A stretch of DNA of 64,000 nt from Aminobacter ciceronei (GCF_014138625.1 NZ_JACJHY010000013.1:1-64000); one strand, 5' to 3'; positions 26,373 through 35,709 are shown, counted from the first letter of the stretch. Numbers and translations are program-made. Notes: generated from the letters alone by a model not told the origin.

Positions 26373-26663
26373 ATGGATGTGCTGGATTGGTTTTCACAGT
26401 GGTATGATGCGCAGTGCGACGGCGATTGGGAGCATGGCTTTGGTGCTTCCATCGGCACGATCGACAATCCGGGCTGGTCGTTGAAGATCGACCTCAAGGG
26501 GACCGATTGCGATGGACGGACGCTTGACCGGATCACGCACAACGACGCCCATGACACCGACTGGTGGACGTGCTGGACCGAGGACAATGTGTTTCGCGGC
26601 GCCGGCGGCCCCCGCCACCTCAGCTCGCTGCTTGAAACCTTTCGGGACTGGGCGACCCGCTGA
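26373..26663 (+). CDS. Imm53-family immunity-like protein
   Basis: A 96-residue soluble protein. The pattern WFSQWYDAQCDGDWEHGFG, then IDNPGWSLKIDL and HNDAHDTDWWTCWTEDN is that of the Imm53 immunity family of polymorphic toxin systems. Imm53 proteins are expected to neutralise a cognate secreted toxin domain. No toxin gene is found nearby, so this is an orphan immunity gene or a domesticated copy. The ATG at 26373 lacks a strong Shine-Dalgarno site. Confidence 0.78.
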   Translation: MDVLDWFSQWYDAQCDGDWEHGFGASIGTIDNPGWSLKIDLKGTDCDGRTLDRITHNDAHDTDWWTCWTEDNVFRGAGGPRHLSSLLETFRDWATR

Positions 26664-26863
26664 TGCGGCGCATGCCGGCTTCTGGCCGACGTCTCGCCGA
26701 CCTGGCCTGTCATCGATTGCCGAAACCCTGACAAGGCAGGCATGCCGACATGATCTGACTGGAATGGCACAGGCCGCCGCCCCCGCCCCAGAGATTTCAG
26801 CTGCGTTATCAACGGTTTGTCGGGGTTTCAGGCGAAACCGATTCAATCAGCTGCGAAACTGAT

Positions 26864-27631
26864 TCAGCTTGCCGCGGCAAAACGCAATATGTCCTTGCCG
26901 TCCTTGTCGGCCAGCACAAGCTTGCCCTCGACGATCCTGAAGCTGGCAGTGCGCTCCAGCGCCTGATGGAAGCTGTGTTCCTGGTCCATCACCGCCTGCT
27001 CGCAGGCTATCTCGGTCGAGCCGATCTGGCCGAAGGCCACCTTGTCGCCGTCGACCTTGGCGCTGCCGAAGAAGCCGTTGCAGCCGCCGCGACCGGAGAC
27101 CTTGCCGTCCTTGCCGATGCGCAATGTCGGCCTGGCCTTGTCGTGGGCGGCCGCGCCGTCGATCGCCTCGGCAACCCAGTCGCGGTCGAAAATCGTGACG
27201 TCTTCGGCAGTGCTGGACTGGCGGACCATCTTGACCTGGATCGTCTGCGGTCCCGCCGTCAGCGGATCGAGCGCATGCCTGATATCGTTGGTGAACCAGA
27301 GCTGGTCATCGACGCTGATGCGCGCCTGCAGCGCGTAGGTCATGTTGGTCTTGATCGCGGTGGGATCGAAGGGGATGGCGAACCTGATCGGCACCTGGCC
27401 TGCCGGATCGATCTTCTGCGCGCCGAGGATCTTTGCCGGCGCGTCGGCCAGCGAGACGTCGGCAAGCTGCACCTCGAGCACCGCATTCGCAGGCAAGGCG
27501 ATGCGCTGGGGATAGACCACCTCGCCGGTGACAAGGGTTTCGTCAGCGGTGGCCAGGGTCGGAACGGCCATCATGCCGACCAGCAGCGGCGTCATGCCGA
27601 ACATCAGGAATTCCGCGAGTTTGCCGAGCAC
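26864..27631 (-). CDS. Exported YbaY - META domain protein
   Basis: A 255-residue protein: signal peptide (about residues 1-29), a YbaY-type beta-sandwich (about residues 33-135; VTGEVVYPQRIALPANAVLEV), and a META/HslJ domain (about residues 145-250; DRDWVAEAI, SGRGGCNGFFGSA, IACEQAVMDQEHSFHQAL). The GTG start is backed by GGAGAGG about 5 nt upstream. META-domain proteins sit in the envelope and affect stress or antibiotic tolerance in some bacteria. YbaY-META pairs recur in proteobacteria; the function is not settled. Confidence 0.82.
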   Translation of the reverse strand: MLGKLAEFLMFGMTPLLVGMMAVPTLATADETLVTGEVVYPQRIALPANAVLEVQLADVSLADAPAKILGAQKIDPAGQVPIRFAIPFDPTAIKTNMTYALQARISVDDQLWFTNDIRHALDPLTAGPQTIQVKMVRQSSTAEDVTIFDRDWVAEAIDGAAAHDKARPTLRIGKDGKVSGRGGCNGFFGSAKVDGDKVAFGQIGSTEIACEQAVMDQEHSFHQALERTASFRIVEGKLVLADKDGKDILRFAAAS

Positions 27632-27795
27632 GGTTGCCTCTCCGTTTCAGGTGTTGCCAGGGCGCGCGACGCGCCGTCCATCTGCCCCCCGAGGCTGCGA
27701 AGCCGCGGGGCATCAGCGCCAAAACTACGAAGGCCAAAACTACCAAGGAATACGGTGGTTCGATGGCCGCCGAGAGCAATCGCGGCCGGCATCGC

Positions 27796-28263
27796 TCAGG
27801 ACTTCGCCCAGCGGGCGGCGGCGGCGTCGTCGCTGTCCTTGGCGTCGACCCAGCTGCCCTCGCTGCCGTCGACAAGATGTTCCTTCTTCCAGAACGGGGC
27901 GCGCGACTTGAGATAGTCCATCAGGAAGTTCGCGGCGTCGAAGGCGGCCTGCCGGTGCCTGGAGGCGGTGACCACCAGCACGATGTTCTCGCCGGGCCTG
28001 ATCTTGCCGAAGCGATGGATGGCGGTGATGCCGGCCAGCGGCCAGCGTGCCAGAGCCTCTTGGGCGATGCGGGTGATCTCGGCCTCGGCCATGCCGGGAT
28101 AATGTTCGAGCTCAAGTGCGGCGAGCGTGCCGGCCTCGTCGCGGCAGAGGCCGGTGAAGGTGACGACGGCGCCGACATCCGCTTTGCCCGCCGATATCAG
28201 CGCGATCTCGGCGGCGACGTCGAAGTCGCCGGCCTGGATGCGCACCACAGGCACGACGCTCAT
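27796..28263 (-). CDS. moaE: Molybdopterin synthase catalytic subunit MoaE
   Basis: A 155-residue MoaE. Family segments: GAVVTFTGLCRDEAG, LELEHYPGMAEAEI, HRFGKIRPGENIVLV and the active-site FLMDYLKSRAPFWKKE. It forms a heterotetramer with MoaD and inserts two sulfurs into cPMP to form molybdopterin. moaD lies 4 bp upstream on the same strand. Confidence 0.97.
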   Translation of the reverse strand: MSVVPVVRIQAGDFDVAAEIALISAGKADVGAVVTFTGLCRDEAGTLAALELEHYPGMAEAEITRIAQEALARWPLAGITAIHRFGKIRPGENIVLVVTASRHRQAAFDAANFLMDYLKSRAPFWKKEHLVDGSEGSWVDAKDSDDAAAARWAKS

Positions 28264-28267
28264 GGGG

Positions 28268-28522
28268 TCAGCCGCCCGTCATCGGCGGAAACAGCGCGAT
28301 CTCGCGCGCGCCGCCGATCTCTTCGCGGTGGTCGACATGTTCCTGGTTGATCGCGACCCGGATCACCTCGGGGTGCTGCAGCGCGCTTTCGAATTCCTCG
28401 CCGCGCGACTTGAGCCACATCAACAGGTCACGGACCGTCCTGACCTCGGCGGGCAGCTCGACCTCTTCCTCGGCCTTGCCGATCCGCTCGCGCACCCAGG
28501 CGAAATAGATGAGCTTGGTCAT
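28268..28522 (-). CDS. moaD: Molybdopterin synthase sulfur carrier subunit MoaD
   Basis: An 84-residue beta-grasp protein ending in the required Gly-Gly (PPMTGG), whose terminal glycine is thiocarboxylated by MoeB. It has an expected length and an internal ALFPPMTGG tail. It sits between pgsA (4 bp upstream) and moaE (4 bp downstream), an organisation common in rhizobia. Confidence 0.96.
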   Translation of the reverse strand: MTKLIYFAWVRERIGKAEEEVELPAEVRTVRDLLMWLKSRGEEFESALQHPEVIRVAINQEHVDHREEIGGAREIALFPPMTGG

Positions 28523-28526
28523 GGTC

Positions 28527-29123
28527 TCACTCGTCCATGATGTGTTTCAGGCCGGCACGGAAATAGTCATAGCCGGTATAGAGCGTGACAAGGGCGGCGA
28601 TCCACAACAGCACAAGGCCGATCTGGGTGGTCAGCGGAAAGATCTTGTCGCCGGCCGGGCCGGCCAGCAGGAAGGCGATGGCCACCATCTGGATAGCCGT
28701 CTTCCACTTGGCAAGCTGGGTCACCGGCACGCTGACCTTGAGTGCGGCAAGATATTCGCGCAGGCCCGAGACCAGGATTTCGCGGCACAGGATGATGATC
28801 GCGGCCCACAGCGACCAGCCGGCGATGCCGCCGCGATTGTCGGTGTCGGCGGCGAGCAGAAGCAGGCAGGTGGCGACAAGCAGCTTGTCGGCGATCGGGT
28901 CGAGCATGCGGCCGATGTTGGAGGTCTGCTTCCAGGCGCGGGCCAGATAGCCGTCGAGATAGTCGGTGATGCTGGCGACGACGAAGATCGCCAGCGCGCT
29001 CCAGCGGGCGAAGTCGGACGATTGCAGCCGGCCTTCGAGGAAGAAGCAGAGCACGACCATCGGCACGGCAAGAATGCGGGCATAGGTCAGCATGTTGGGC
29101 AGATTGAATGCGCGCTGGGCCAT
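28527..29123 (-). CDS. pgsA: CDP-diacylglycerol-glycerol-3-phosphate 3-phosphatidyltransferase
   Basis: A 198-residue integral membrane enzyme with the CDP-alcohol phosphotransferase motif DGYLAR...GRMLDPIADK (about residues 58-80) and about five TM helices. It makes phosphatidylglycerol phosphate, the first step to phosphatidylglycerol. It is placed between uvrC and moaD, the classic rhizobial order. Confidence 0.95.
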   Translation of the reverse strand: MAQRAFNLPNMLTYARILAVPMVVLCFFLEGRLQSSDFARWSALAIFVVASITDYLDGYLARAWKQTSNIGRMLDPIADKLLVATCLLLLAADTDNRGGIAGWSLWAAIIILCREILVSGLREYLAALKVSVPVTQLAKWKTAIQMVAIAFLLAGPAGDKIFPLTTQIGLVLLWIAALVTLYTGYDYFRAGLKHIMDE

Positions 29124-29228
29124 GGTTTCTTATGCTCTTTCGTCTGCCGTAGTGAAATCAGAAGGCGGGCTTGGGGGTCAACTGTCTAGAGATAGCCCGG
29201 GCAGGCGCCGGACGACAATTCCCGTTGA

Positions 29229-31313
29229 TCACCCATTATCGTGAAAATGGTTGTAAACAAGGCGCGCGATGGATTCCGAGATGCCTTCGACGGCCATCAG
29301 GTCGTCGACGGCCGCCCGGCTGACCGCCTTGGCGGTGCCGAAGGCGAGCAGCAGCGCGCGCTTGCGGCTCGGGCCGATGCCGCCGATCTCGTCGAGCGGG
29401 TTCTTGACCATTTCCTTCTTGCGCCGCGCCCGGTGCGAACCGATGGCGAAGCGGTGCGCCTCGTCGCGCAGGCGCTGGACGAAATAGAGCACGGGGTCGC
29501 GCACCGGCAGCGAGAACGACTCCTTGCCCCTGACGAAGAAACGCTCGCGTCCGGCCTCGCGGTCCTGGCCCTTGGCGACGCCGATCGCCACCACGCGGTC
29601 CTCGATGCCGAGCTCGGCCAACATGGCGCGCACCGCCGTCATCTGGCCCTGGCCGCCGTCGATCAGGATGACGTCGGGCCAGGCCGGAAACGCGCCCGTA
29701 TCCTCGATACCCGCATCCTGATCCATGGCGGCCTCGTCCGCCCCTGGCTGGTCGCCGCCATGCTCCTTGAGCAGCCGCGAAAAGCGCCGCGTCATCACCT
29801 CGCGCATCATGCCGAAATCGTCGCCGGGGGTGATGTCGGTCGAGCGGATGTTGAACTTGCGGTACTGGTTCTTGACGAAGCCTTCGGGGCCGGCGACCAC
29901 CATGCCGCCGACGGCATTGGTGCCCATGATGTGCGAGTTGTCGTAGACCTCGATGCGCACCGGCGGCTTGTCCAGCCCGAAGGTCTGGGCAAAACCTTCG
30001 AGCAGCCGCGCCTGGGTCGAGGTTTCCGCCAGCCGGCGGCCGAGCGCCTCGCGGGCGTTCTGCACGGCATGGTCGACGATGTCCTTCTTTTCGCCGCGCT
30101 GCGGCACCGAGATCGCCACCTTGTGGCCGGCGCGGGTCGACAGCGCCTCGGCCAGCAGTTCCTGCTCCTCGACGGCATGCGACAGAAGGATCGCCCGCGG
30201 CGACGGCTTGTCGTCATAGAACTGGGCCAGGAACGAGCCCAGCACCTCGGCCGCCTCCAGCGACGGGTCGGCCTTGGGGAAATAGGCGCGGTTGCCCCAG
30301 TTCTGGCCGGTGCGGAAGAAGAACACCTGGATGCCGGTCTGGCCGCCCTCCTGGTGGATGGCAAAGACGTCGGCCTCGTCGATGGTCTGCGGGTTGATGC
30401 CCTGGTGGCTCTGGACATGCGACAGCGCCGCCAGGCGGTCGCGATAGATGGCGGCGCGCTCGAAATCGAGACCTTCAGCCGCCTGCTGCATCTGGCCGGA
30501 AATCTCCGTCTTCACCTTCTGGCTGCGGCCGGAGAGGAAGTCCTTGGCCTCCTGCACCAGCTCGTCATAGCCCTCGCGCGAAATCTCGCCGGTGCAGGGT
30601 CCGGCGCAGCGCTTGATCTGGAACAGCAGGCACGGCCGCGTGCGGTTGTCGAAGAAGCTGTCGGTGCAGCTGCGCAACAGGAAGGCGCGCTGCAGCGAGT
30701 TGATGGTGCGGCCGACCGCCTGCGCCGAGGCGAACGGGCCGAAATAATCGCCGCCCTTGCGCGAGCGCGCGCCGCGATGCTTGTAGATGCCGGGTGCCGT
30801 GTGGTCGCTGGTCAGCATGATGTAGGGAAACGACTTGTCGTCGCGCATCAGGACGTTGAAGCGTGGCCTCAGGCGCTTGATCAGGTTTGCTTCGAGCAGC
30901 AGCGCCTCGATCTCGGTGCGGGTGACGACGAACTCCATCGTCGCCGTCTCGCGCACCATCTTGCCGATGCGGTTGGTGTGGAAGCGCCCCTGCGCGTAGT
31001 TGGTGACGCGCTTCTTCAGGCTGCGCGCCTTGCCGACATAGAGCACGTCGCCCGCCGCATTCATCATGCGGTAGACGCCGGGCGCATTGGGCAGCCGCTT
31101 GACCAGCGTCTGGATCACCTCGGCGCCGACCATGCCGTCGGCATCGCCGGCATGCGCGGTCCAGTCTATGGCGGTGAAAGGCAGGTCCGGACCGGAGGCT
31201 GCGACGATCTCGTCCGCCGCCTCGTCGTCATCGAGCTCGGCTTCGGGCATGTCTTCGGCAGCCTTGCCGCCCTTGCGGAGGCTTGTGCCAGTATCGGAAT
31301 GACGTGGGCTCAT
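29229..31313 (-). CDS. uvrC: UvrABC system protein C
   Basis: A 694-residue excinuclease subunit: GIY-YIG nuclease domain ([19 protein letters not shown], about residues 75-155), UVR motif, RNase H-like 3' domain ([33 protein letters not shown]) and C-terminal HhH pair ([17 protein letters not shown]). It makes both incisions around lesions during nucleotide excision repair. The acidic N-terminal extension of about 65 residues is usual for rhizobial UvrC. Its ATG overlaps the SDR stop (ATGA). Confidence 0.96.
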   Translation of the reverse strand: MSPRHSDTGTSLRKGGKAAEDMPEAELDDDEAADEIVAASGPDLPFTAIDWTAHAGDADGMVGAEVIQTLVKRLPNAPGVYRMMNAAGDVLYVGKARSLKKRVTNYAQGRFHTNRIGKMVRETATMEFVVTRTEIEALLLEANLIKRLRPRFNVLMRDDKSFPYIMLTSDHTAPGIYKHRGARSRKGGDYFGPFASAQAVGRTINSLQRAFLLRSCTDSFFDNRTRPCLLFQIKRCAGPCTGEISREGYDELVQEAKDFLSGRSQKVKTEISGQMQQAAEGLDFERAAIYRDRLAALSHVQSHQGINPQTIDEADVFAIHQEGGQTGIQVFFFRTGQNWGNRAYFPKADPSLEAAEVLGSFLAQFYDDKPSPRAILLSHAVEEQELLAEALSTRAGHKVAISVPQRGEKKDIVDHAVQNAREALGRRLAETSTQARLLEGFAQTFGLDKPPVRIEVYDNSHIMGTNAVGGMVVAGPEGFVKNQYRKFNIRSTDITPGDDFGMMREVMTRRFSRLLKEHGGDQPGADEAAMDQDAGIEDTGAFPAWPDVILIDGGQGQMTAVRAMLAELGIEDRVVAIGVAKGQDREAGRERFFVRGKESFSLPVRDPVLYFVQRLRDEAHRFAIGSHRARRKKEMVKNPLDEIGGIGPSRKRALLLAFGTAKAVSRAAVDDLMAVEGISESIARLVYNHFHDNG

Positions 31314-32074
31314 TCCACAATGCCTGTCACGTCAGGCGTCTGCCAGGCAAGATGCTGGCCGCCGTCCAGCGCGATCATCTGGCCGGTTATCGAGCGCGAC
31401 TGCCAGAGATAGCGGATGGTGGCGCCGAACTCGCCGAGGGCGGGACCGTGCTTGAGGATCAGCCCGTCGAGCTGGGCGGCGAAGGCTGCCGCATCCTGGC
31501 GCGCGCTCGGCAGCGTCGGGCCGGGGCCGATGGCATTGACGCGAATCCTCGGCGCCAGCGCCTGCGCCATCGTCCTGGTCGCCGCCCACATCGCCGCCTT
31601 CGACAGCGAATAGGAGAAATAATGCGGTGTCGGCTTGAGCACGCGCTGGTCGATCATGTTGACGATCAGGCCGTCCGTCCCCTCGGGCAAAGCGGCGGCG
31701 AAGTTCTTGGCCAGCAGCGCCGGCGTCTTCACATGCAGGGCGAAATGCCTGTCCCACACCTGCCAGTCGAAATCGGTCACCGAATCGACCTCGAACACCG
31801 AGGCATTGTTGACCAGCACAGAGATCAGCCCGAGCGCGGCCGTCGCATCGGCGACCAGGCCGTCCACCGAGACCATGTCGGCAAGGTCGGCCTGCACGAC
31901 GACGGCACGCCCGCCGCCAGCAGTGATAGTGGCGGCGAGATCATCGGCGGCCTTGCGCGCGTGATTGCAATGGATGGCGACGCCGAAGCCATGCGCGGCA
32001 AGGTCTTCGACGATGGCGCGGCCGATGCGCTTGGCCCCACCCGTCACCAGCACATTGCCCGCCATCTCAGCCAT
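31310..32074 (-). CDS. SDR family oxidoreductase
   Basis: A 254-residue classical short-chain dehydrogenase. The cofactor motif TGGAKRIG is near residue 11, NNAS near residue 90 and the catalytic YSLSK near residue 155. The [19 protein letters not shown] segment recalls the FolM/pteridine-reductase-like subgroup, so dihydromonapterin or similar pterin reduction is possible (inference). It is first in the SDR-uvrC-pgsA-moaD-moaE transcription unit, overlapping uvrC by 4 nt. Confidence 0.88.
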   Translation of the reverse strand: MAEMAGNVLVTGGAKRIGRAIVEDLAAHGFGVAIHCNHARKAADDLAATITAGGGRAVVVQADLADMVSVDGLVADATAALGLISVLVNNASVFEVDSVTDFDWQVWDRHFALHVKTPALLAKNFAAALPEGTDGLIVNMIDQRVLKPTPHYFSYSLSKAAMWAATRTMAQALAPRIRVNAIGPGPTLPSARQDAAAFAAQLDGLILKHGPALGEFGATIRYLWQSRSITGQMIALDGGQHLAWQTPDVTGIVE

Positions 32075-32489
32075 CCCAGTCCTCTCATGCTGTCTGCCAG
32101 CTTCCGCGCGGGCAGCTTTCGGCTACCCCTTGGTAACCTCTGTAAAAAGCCGTTCATCGATCCGGCGGCAATGTGGCGAATGCCCGGGATACCGCCTCAA
32201 ATCATGCCCGCGAAGCAGGCTTGCATGCGAGATATAGAACGGCCAACGCCTTGTACCAAGCGGCTTCAGGCAGAGGACTGGCAAAGCTCCTGACACGGCT
32301 GTTGCAGCGATGCAACGTCACGCTTCAGCCTCATTTGCGCCGGGCAATCACCCAACTTCAGGTTCGGTTCAGCCGCATTTCGACCCGACATTCGGAACCG
32401 TTCGGCGCCCAGCCCGTTTCTCCCCCCGGACGGGCTAGGGGCGCCAGTTGAAAAAGAGCCAGTGTATCGTTGGCTTAAGGAGTAAAACA
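32075..32489. other. 415-bp divergent intergenic region with a long hairpin
   Basis: It separates the SDR operon (minus) from the porin gene (plus) and must hold both promoters, but no convincing -35/-10 pair was identified. The main structure is the hairpin at 32404-32445. Confidence 0.55.
32404..32445 (+). promoter_or_regulatory. 14-bp-stem hairpin upstream of the porin gene
   Basis: GGCGCCC (32404-32410) pairs with GGGCGCC (32439-32445), and AGCCCGT (32411-32417) pairs with ACGGGCT (32430-32436), leaving a 2-nt bulge and a C-rich loop. It ends 44 nt before the porin ATG. There is no T-tract, so an mRNA-stabilising or regulatory 5' structure is more likely than a terminator. Confidence 0.6.
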
Positions 32490-33149
32490 ATGACTGCCAT
32501 TCTCAAGCACGCTCGTCCGCTCGCTGCGGCGTTCGGCCTTGTCGCGCTGGCTTCGATGCCTTCGTTCGCTGCCGACGTCGTCATGGAAGAGCCGCCGGCA
32601 CCTGCCGCGCCGATGGAACAGCCCCCGCTCAACACCTGGTCCGGCCCCTATGCCGGTGTGACGCTCGGCTACGGCTTCAGCGGTGAAGCCGACGCTGCCG
32701 GCAACAAGATCAGCACCAGCGGCTTCCTCGGCGGTGCGTTCGCCGGTTACAACTACCAGATGGACAACTTCGTCCTCGGCGCCGAAGGCGACCTCGGCTA
32801 CAGCGGCGTCGAAGGCGACAATGCCGGCACCTCGGTCAAGAACGGCTTCGAAGGCTCGCTGCGCGCCCGTCTCGGCTATGTCGTGACCCCTGACATCCTG
32901 CTCTATGCCACCGCCGGTGGTGCTGGCGCACAGGTCAAGGCAACGCAGGGCGGCATCGAAGACAAGAACACCATGCTCGGCTGGACCGCCGGCGTCGGCA
33001 CCGACGTCAAGCTCACCGAGCAGGTCTTCGGCCGCGTCGAGTACCGCTACACCGACCTCGGCACCGACACCTTCGCGCTGGGCGCAGGCAACACCGAGAT
33101 CTCGAACAAGGATCACCGCATCCAGTTCGGCGTCGGCATGAAGTTCTGA
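32490..33149 (+). CDS. Omp25/RopB-like outer membrane beta-barrel protein
   Basis: A 219-residue outer-membrane protein of the Omp25/Omp31/RopB family: signal peptide to about residue 28 (ends SFA|ADVV), a short Pro-rich linker, and an 8-stranded barrel with TWSGPYAGVTLGYGF, FVLGAEGDLGYSG, RARLGYVVTPDILLYATAGG and a terminal FGVGMKF ending in phenylalanine. It starts at ATG 32490 after AAGGAG. Typically an abundant major envelope protein in rhizobia. It is followed by a strong terminator. Confidence 0.92.
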   Translation: MTAILKHARPLAAAFGLVALASMPSFAADVVMEEPPAPAAPMEQPPLNTWSGPYAGVTLGYGFSGEADAAGNKISTSGFLGGAFAGYNYQMDNFVLGAEGDLGYSGVEGDNAGTSVKNGFEGSLRARLGYVVTPDILLYATAGGAGAQVKATQGGIEDKNTMLGWTAGVGTDVKLTEQVFGRVEYRYTDLGTDTFALGAGNTEISNKDHRIQFGVGMKF

Positions 33150-33159
33150 TCCCTGGGGA

Positions 33160-33741
33160 TCAGCACACACGAAAAAGCCGGGCTCGCGCCCGGCTTTTTT
33201 GTTGGTTGAAGCTTCGAGCGGAATGCTCGTCGGGGAGCGCTCGAATGGAGTAGCCGTCTCGCCGATGATCCTTTACAGGGCGGGCCATATCGACCGGCAC
33301 GTTCTTCGCAAGTTCTTCCAAATCCCGCGCCGCGCCGATCAGTTGGTGCCGCGACCACATCTCGATGATGGCCCGTCCGAAGTAGTAAGCGGCAGAGACG
33401 GTGACCGCATTGGCCGCCAGTCGCACGACATAGGTACACAGCGTCATCTCACCGATCCTCAGGCTGGCCGGAATGTGCGGCTTGATCGGTATCGGGTTGG
33501 CGCCCCTGCCCTCGGCGATTATCGTGCCGATGATCTCGAACAGTTGAGAATGAACCCGCTCCGCGAAAGCTCGGGTTTGAGGAAGCCGGCAACACGCCAG
33601 TAGGCGTCATTCGAGGTGAGGAGAGCGCCGAGAAGGGCCGGTTCTGATTCAAGGGCATCGGACAGAACTTCGCGAAACGAGCCAGAGTGCGCGTTTATGC
33701 TGACCTCGCGTAGCGCGTTGACTGCGTGCTATTCTTTGCGT
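33160..33741 (-). pseudogene. DnaB helicase N-terminal domain gene, frameshifted remnant
   Basis: Read on the minus strand, the upstream part gives FREVLSDALESEPALLGALL and NDAYWRVAGFLKPE, and the next frame continues FAERVHSQLFEIIGTIIAEG and then PHIPASLRIGEMTLCTYVVR. Together these follow the DnaB N-terminal domain (the usual EQALLGAIL..., FLKPEHF..., LFEI..., VDMA pattern). A one-base loss near 33568 breaks the frame. There is no start codon in the upstream frame (a stop lies before it), and no helicase domain follows. The open 3' part (33160-33447) could still give a 95-residue product, but it runs into the porin terminator. Relic of a phage or plasmid replication gene. Confidence 0.7.
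33173..33202 (+). terminator. Rho-independent terminator after the porin gene
   Basis: AAAGCCGGGC pairs with GCCCGGCTTT around a TCGC loop, followed by TTTTGTT. A nearly identical hairpin lies at 34340-34368 behind the FkbM gene. Confidence 0.93.
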
Positions 33742-33791
33742 GCAATCGTTATGAGCCAAGCGAGCTACCGGGTCGCCCTGACAGACGACCG

Positions 33792-33980
33792 TTAAAGTGT
33801 CTGGCGTCGCCGATAGCGGCGATCATCGATCAGCGCCTTTACGACCACTCCTGCTGTGCAAAACAATCCGCCCCCCACGAACCAGCCTACCGGCCCCAAA
33901 AGCCATCCGGCGAGGACAACCCCGCAGCAGAGCGCTAGAAGGACCCCAATTGCTATGAAGTAGAGTTTGCCGTCAGACAT
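33792..33980 (-). CDS. Small two-TM membrane protein
   Basis: A 62-residue product of unknown family: MSDGKLYF, a hydrophobic run (about residues 7-25), a Gly-rich second run (WFVGGGLFCTAGVVV) and a basic tail (RRYRRRQ). The start at ATG 33980 lacks a strong ribosome site. It sits in the prophage-relic region and may be a small phage or cargo membrane protein. Confidence 0.45.
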   Translation of the reverse strand: MSDGKLYFIAIGVLLALCCGVVLAGWLLGPVGWFVGGGLFCTAGVVVKALIDDRRYRRRQTL

Positions 33981-34017
33981 AACGCGAAGAGTAACACCTT
34001 CTCCACAGGCGGTAATA

Positions 34018-34335
34018 TCACCCCGCCCGCTTAACGGGTGCCCTTTGATCCAGAAGTTCAGGGAGGTGCCGGGGCTTGGCATCGGCAGCGCGCCAGTGAT
34101 TGGCGTAAGTCACCGAAGATATCTGTCCTGGGTCTGGTTCTGCCTGATTTTCGGACAGCGGGTCACCGCCACTGTTCAACCGAACAAGCTGCTTTCGGTT
34201 GAGATCGTTCGCAGTCTGTTGACAAATACGGGTAATAGCCCGGCGAAGCGTTCTGATATTCATGCCCTCGCGACTGGCGAAGTCGTTGATTGACCGGCCA
34301 CCGCGCACCTTCACCCAGGCCCAAGCGTAGGCACC
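34018..34335 (-). pseudogene. Helix-turn-helix protein remnant (phage-like)
   Basis: The reading frame contains WVKVRGGRSINDFASREGMN followed by IRTLRRAITRICQQTANDLN, which looks like the DNA-binding helices of small rhizobial-phage regulators. The frame begins inside the terminator hairpin of the FkbM gene and has no proper start, so it appears truncated at its 5' end. Assignment to a named family is not possible. Confidence 0.4.
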
Positions 34336-34339
34336 AAAG

Positions 34340-34368
34340 AAAAGCCGGGCTCGCGCCCGGGCCTTTTT
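34340..34368 (-). terminator. Terminator after the FkbM gene
   Basis: A GC-rich stem (GCCGGGC with GCCCGGGC, loop TCGC) followed on the minus strand by CTTTTCTTT. It lies 27 bp past the methyltransferase stop and is similar to the porin terminator. Confidence 0.75.
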
Positions 34369-34394
34369 GTTGCTGTTTGGACGCTGCCGGCGGT

Positions 34395-35129
34395 CTAGCG
34401 GCGCGCTTCCCACATGCTGTCGCTGAAGCGGCGGAGGGGGCCGAACAGGCTCTTGCGCAGGAACAGTTGGTCGCCATGGTTCGGCGGGCGCCGGACTTCG
34501 ATGAAGCCATGCTGCCTGAGGAATTGACGCAGCTCCGGCTGCAGCACGCCGCCGTCATAGAAGCGCTGCAACGACACTTCGACGATCACCGCCTTGGCTT
34601 GTGCCAGCAGGCCGGTTGCGCCCTTCAGCACCAGCAGTTCCGCGCCCTGCACGTCGGCGGCGACCAGGTCGGCCTCTTCGAAGCCGTTGACCAGGGCGAT
34701 GTGATCGAGCGTGTCGGTGCCGACCTCTTCGGAACCGCCGGTTTCGCTGACCTGAGGCCAGGTCTGACGGAACAGATCCGTCGCCGCGAAGATCGAGCTC
34801 GAAGCCCCCTCATTGCTGAACTGGCGCAGCACGACCTCGTCGCCTGCCTTGTCGGAAGCGAAGGCATTCACCGCGACATGGCGCGTGCCGTGTCCGGTCG
34901 GCTCTGCCAGGCGCTCGACGAGTTCCTGGTAGACGTGTGTCGAGGCCTCGACCCACAACACATCGGTCAGCCCGAGCGCCTCGTAAGCATCACGCTCCTC
35001 GCCATAATGGGCACCGACGTGGATCGCCGTCTTCAGCCCGAGGCGCGCGCACAAACCTTCGCGCAGCAGCACCAGCGGCTCCCGCGGCCTTTCGAGAACA
35101 CCAAACTGGCCGAGTAACTGTCGGAACAT
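34395..35129 (-). CDS. FkbM family methyltransferase
   Basis: A 244-residue class I SAM-dependent methyltransferase of the FkbM type. TAIHVGAHYGEERDAYEALG forms motif I, followed by LWVEASTHVYQELV (acidic SAM contact) and DLVAADVQGAELLVLKGA, the FkbM signature. These enzymes O-methylate sugars or polyketides; near a GT11 glycosyltransferase, modification of a surface glycan is likely (inference). ATG 35129 with CAGGGT upstream is chosen; a start 9 codons earlier is possible. It lies inside the prophage-relic region, so it may be horizontally acquired cargo. Confidence 0.82.
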   Translation of the reverse strand: MFRQLLGQFGVLERPREPLVLLREGLCARLGLKTAIHVGAHYGEERDAYEALGLTDVLWVEASTHVYQELVERLAEPTGHGTRHVAVNAFASDKAGDEVVLRQFSNEGASSSIFAATDLFRQTWPQVSETGGSEEVGTDTLDHIALVNGFEEADLVAADVQGAELLVLKGATGLLAQAKAVIVEVSLQRFYDGGVLQPELRQFLRQHGFIEVRRPPNHGDQLFLRKSLFGPLRRFSDSMWEARR

Positions 35130-35709
35130 TGTTGACCCTGTGCTGGCTGGCGGCATTGTAACGCCTGCCTCGACCGCCCATTAGACGAGACATTGCAGGT
35201 TGGATACAGCGGCGGCGAGACGGCTGTGCATAAGCTTGGTCGGCGGCCCGTGCTAGCCGGGGCCGTCCCGCCGGTGCGCGTTCGCAAGTTCCTGGCGCAG
35301 TCTTCCCGCGTCGATCGGTTGAGACCGCCGGCATGGATGGTGACCGGAGACCGGGCGTGAGCATGATCAGGGTTGCCCTGCCCTTGGCTATCATCGTGGC
35401 TATGACCTCGTAGGGCTGGCCTTGGAAGGCCCATGGCGACGTGCTGGGGATTTGGGAGGCCGGAACGCGCCAGTAGCCTCGTTCAAGGTCAGGATCGCGC
35501 CGAGCAGAGCCTGTTCAGTCAAGGGTGTCCGGCAGCGCCTCGCGGAACGTGCCAGGGTGAGCGTCGCGCCCATTACCGACGAACGAGAAAATTCTGGGTA
35601 AGACCTGCCATTAATTGCCGGCGCCATTGCTGACGCACTAGTAAGCTGAATGATTGCAATGGTATTCACATCAAGAAGTAGATTTTCAGCAGCATCGGGG
35701 AGGAAGAAC
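35130..35709. other. 580-bp stretch with a second dnaB fragment and the small-operon promoter region
   Basis: It contains the decayed DnaB N-domain copy at 35455-35580 (minus) and, upstream of 35710, the presumed promoter of the small-protein operon. A TTGCCG / TAGTAA pair at 35615-35644 is weak. No intact gene was seen. Confidence 0.45.
35455..35580 (-). pseudogene. Second decayed DnaB N-terminal domain fragment
   Basis: Minus-strand frames give DAHPGTFREALPDTL, then after a shift EQALLGAILTLNEA, and after another YWRVPASQ. This follows the same order as the copy at 33160-33741 (FREVLSDAL..., ALLGALLTSNDAYWRV). At least two frame breaks are present. Length about 125 bp. Confidence 0.6.
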
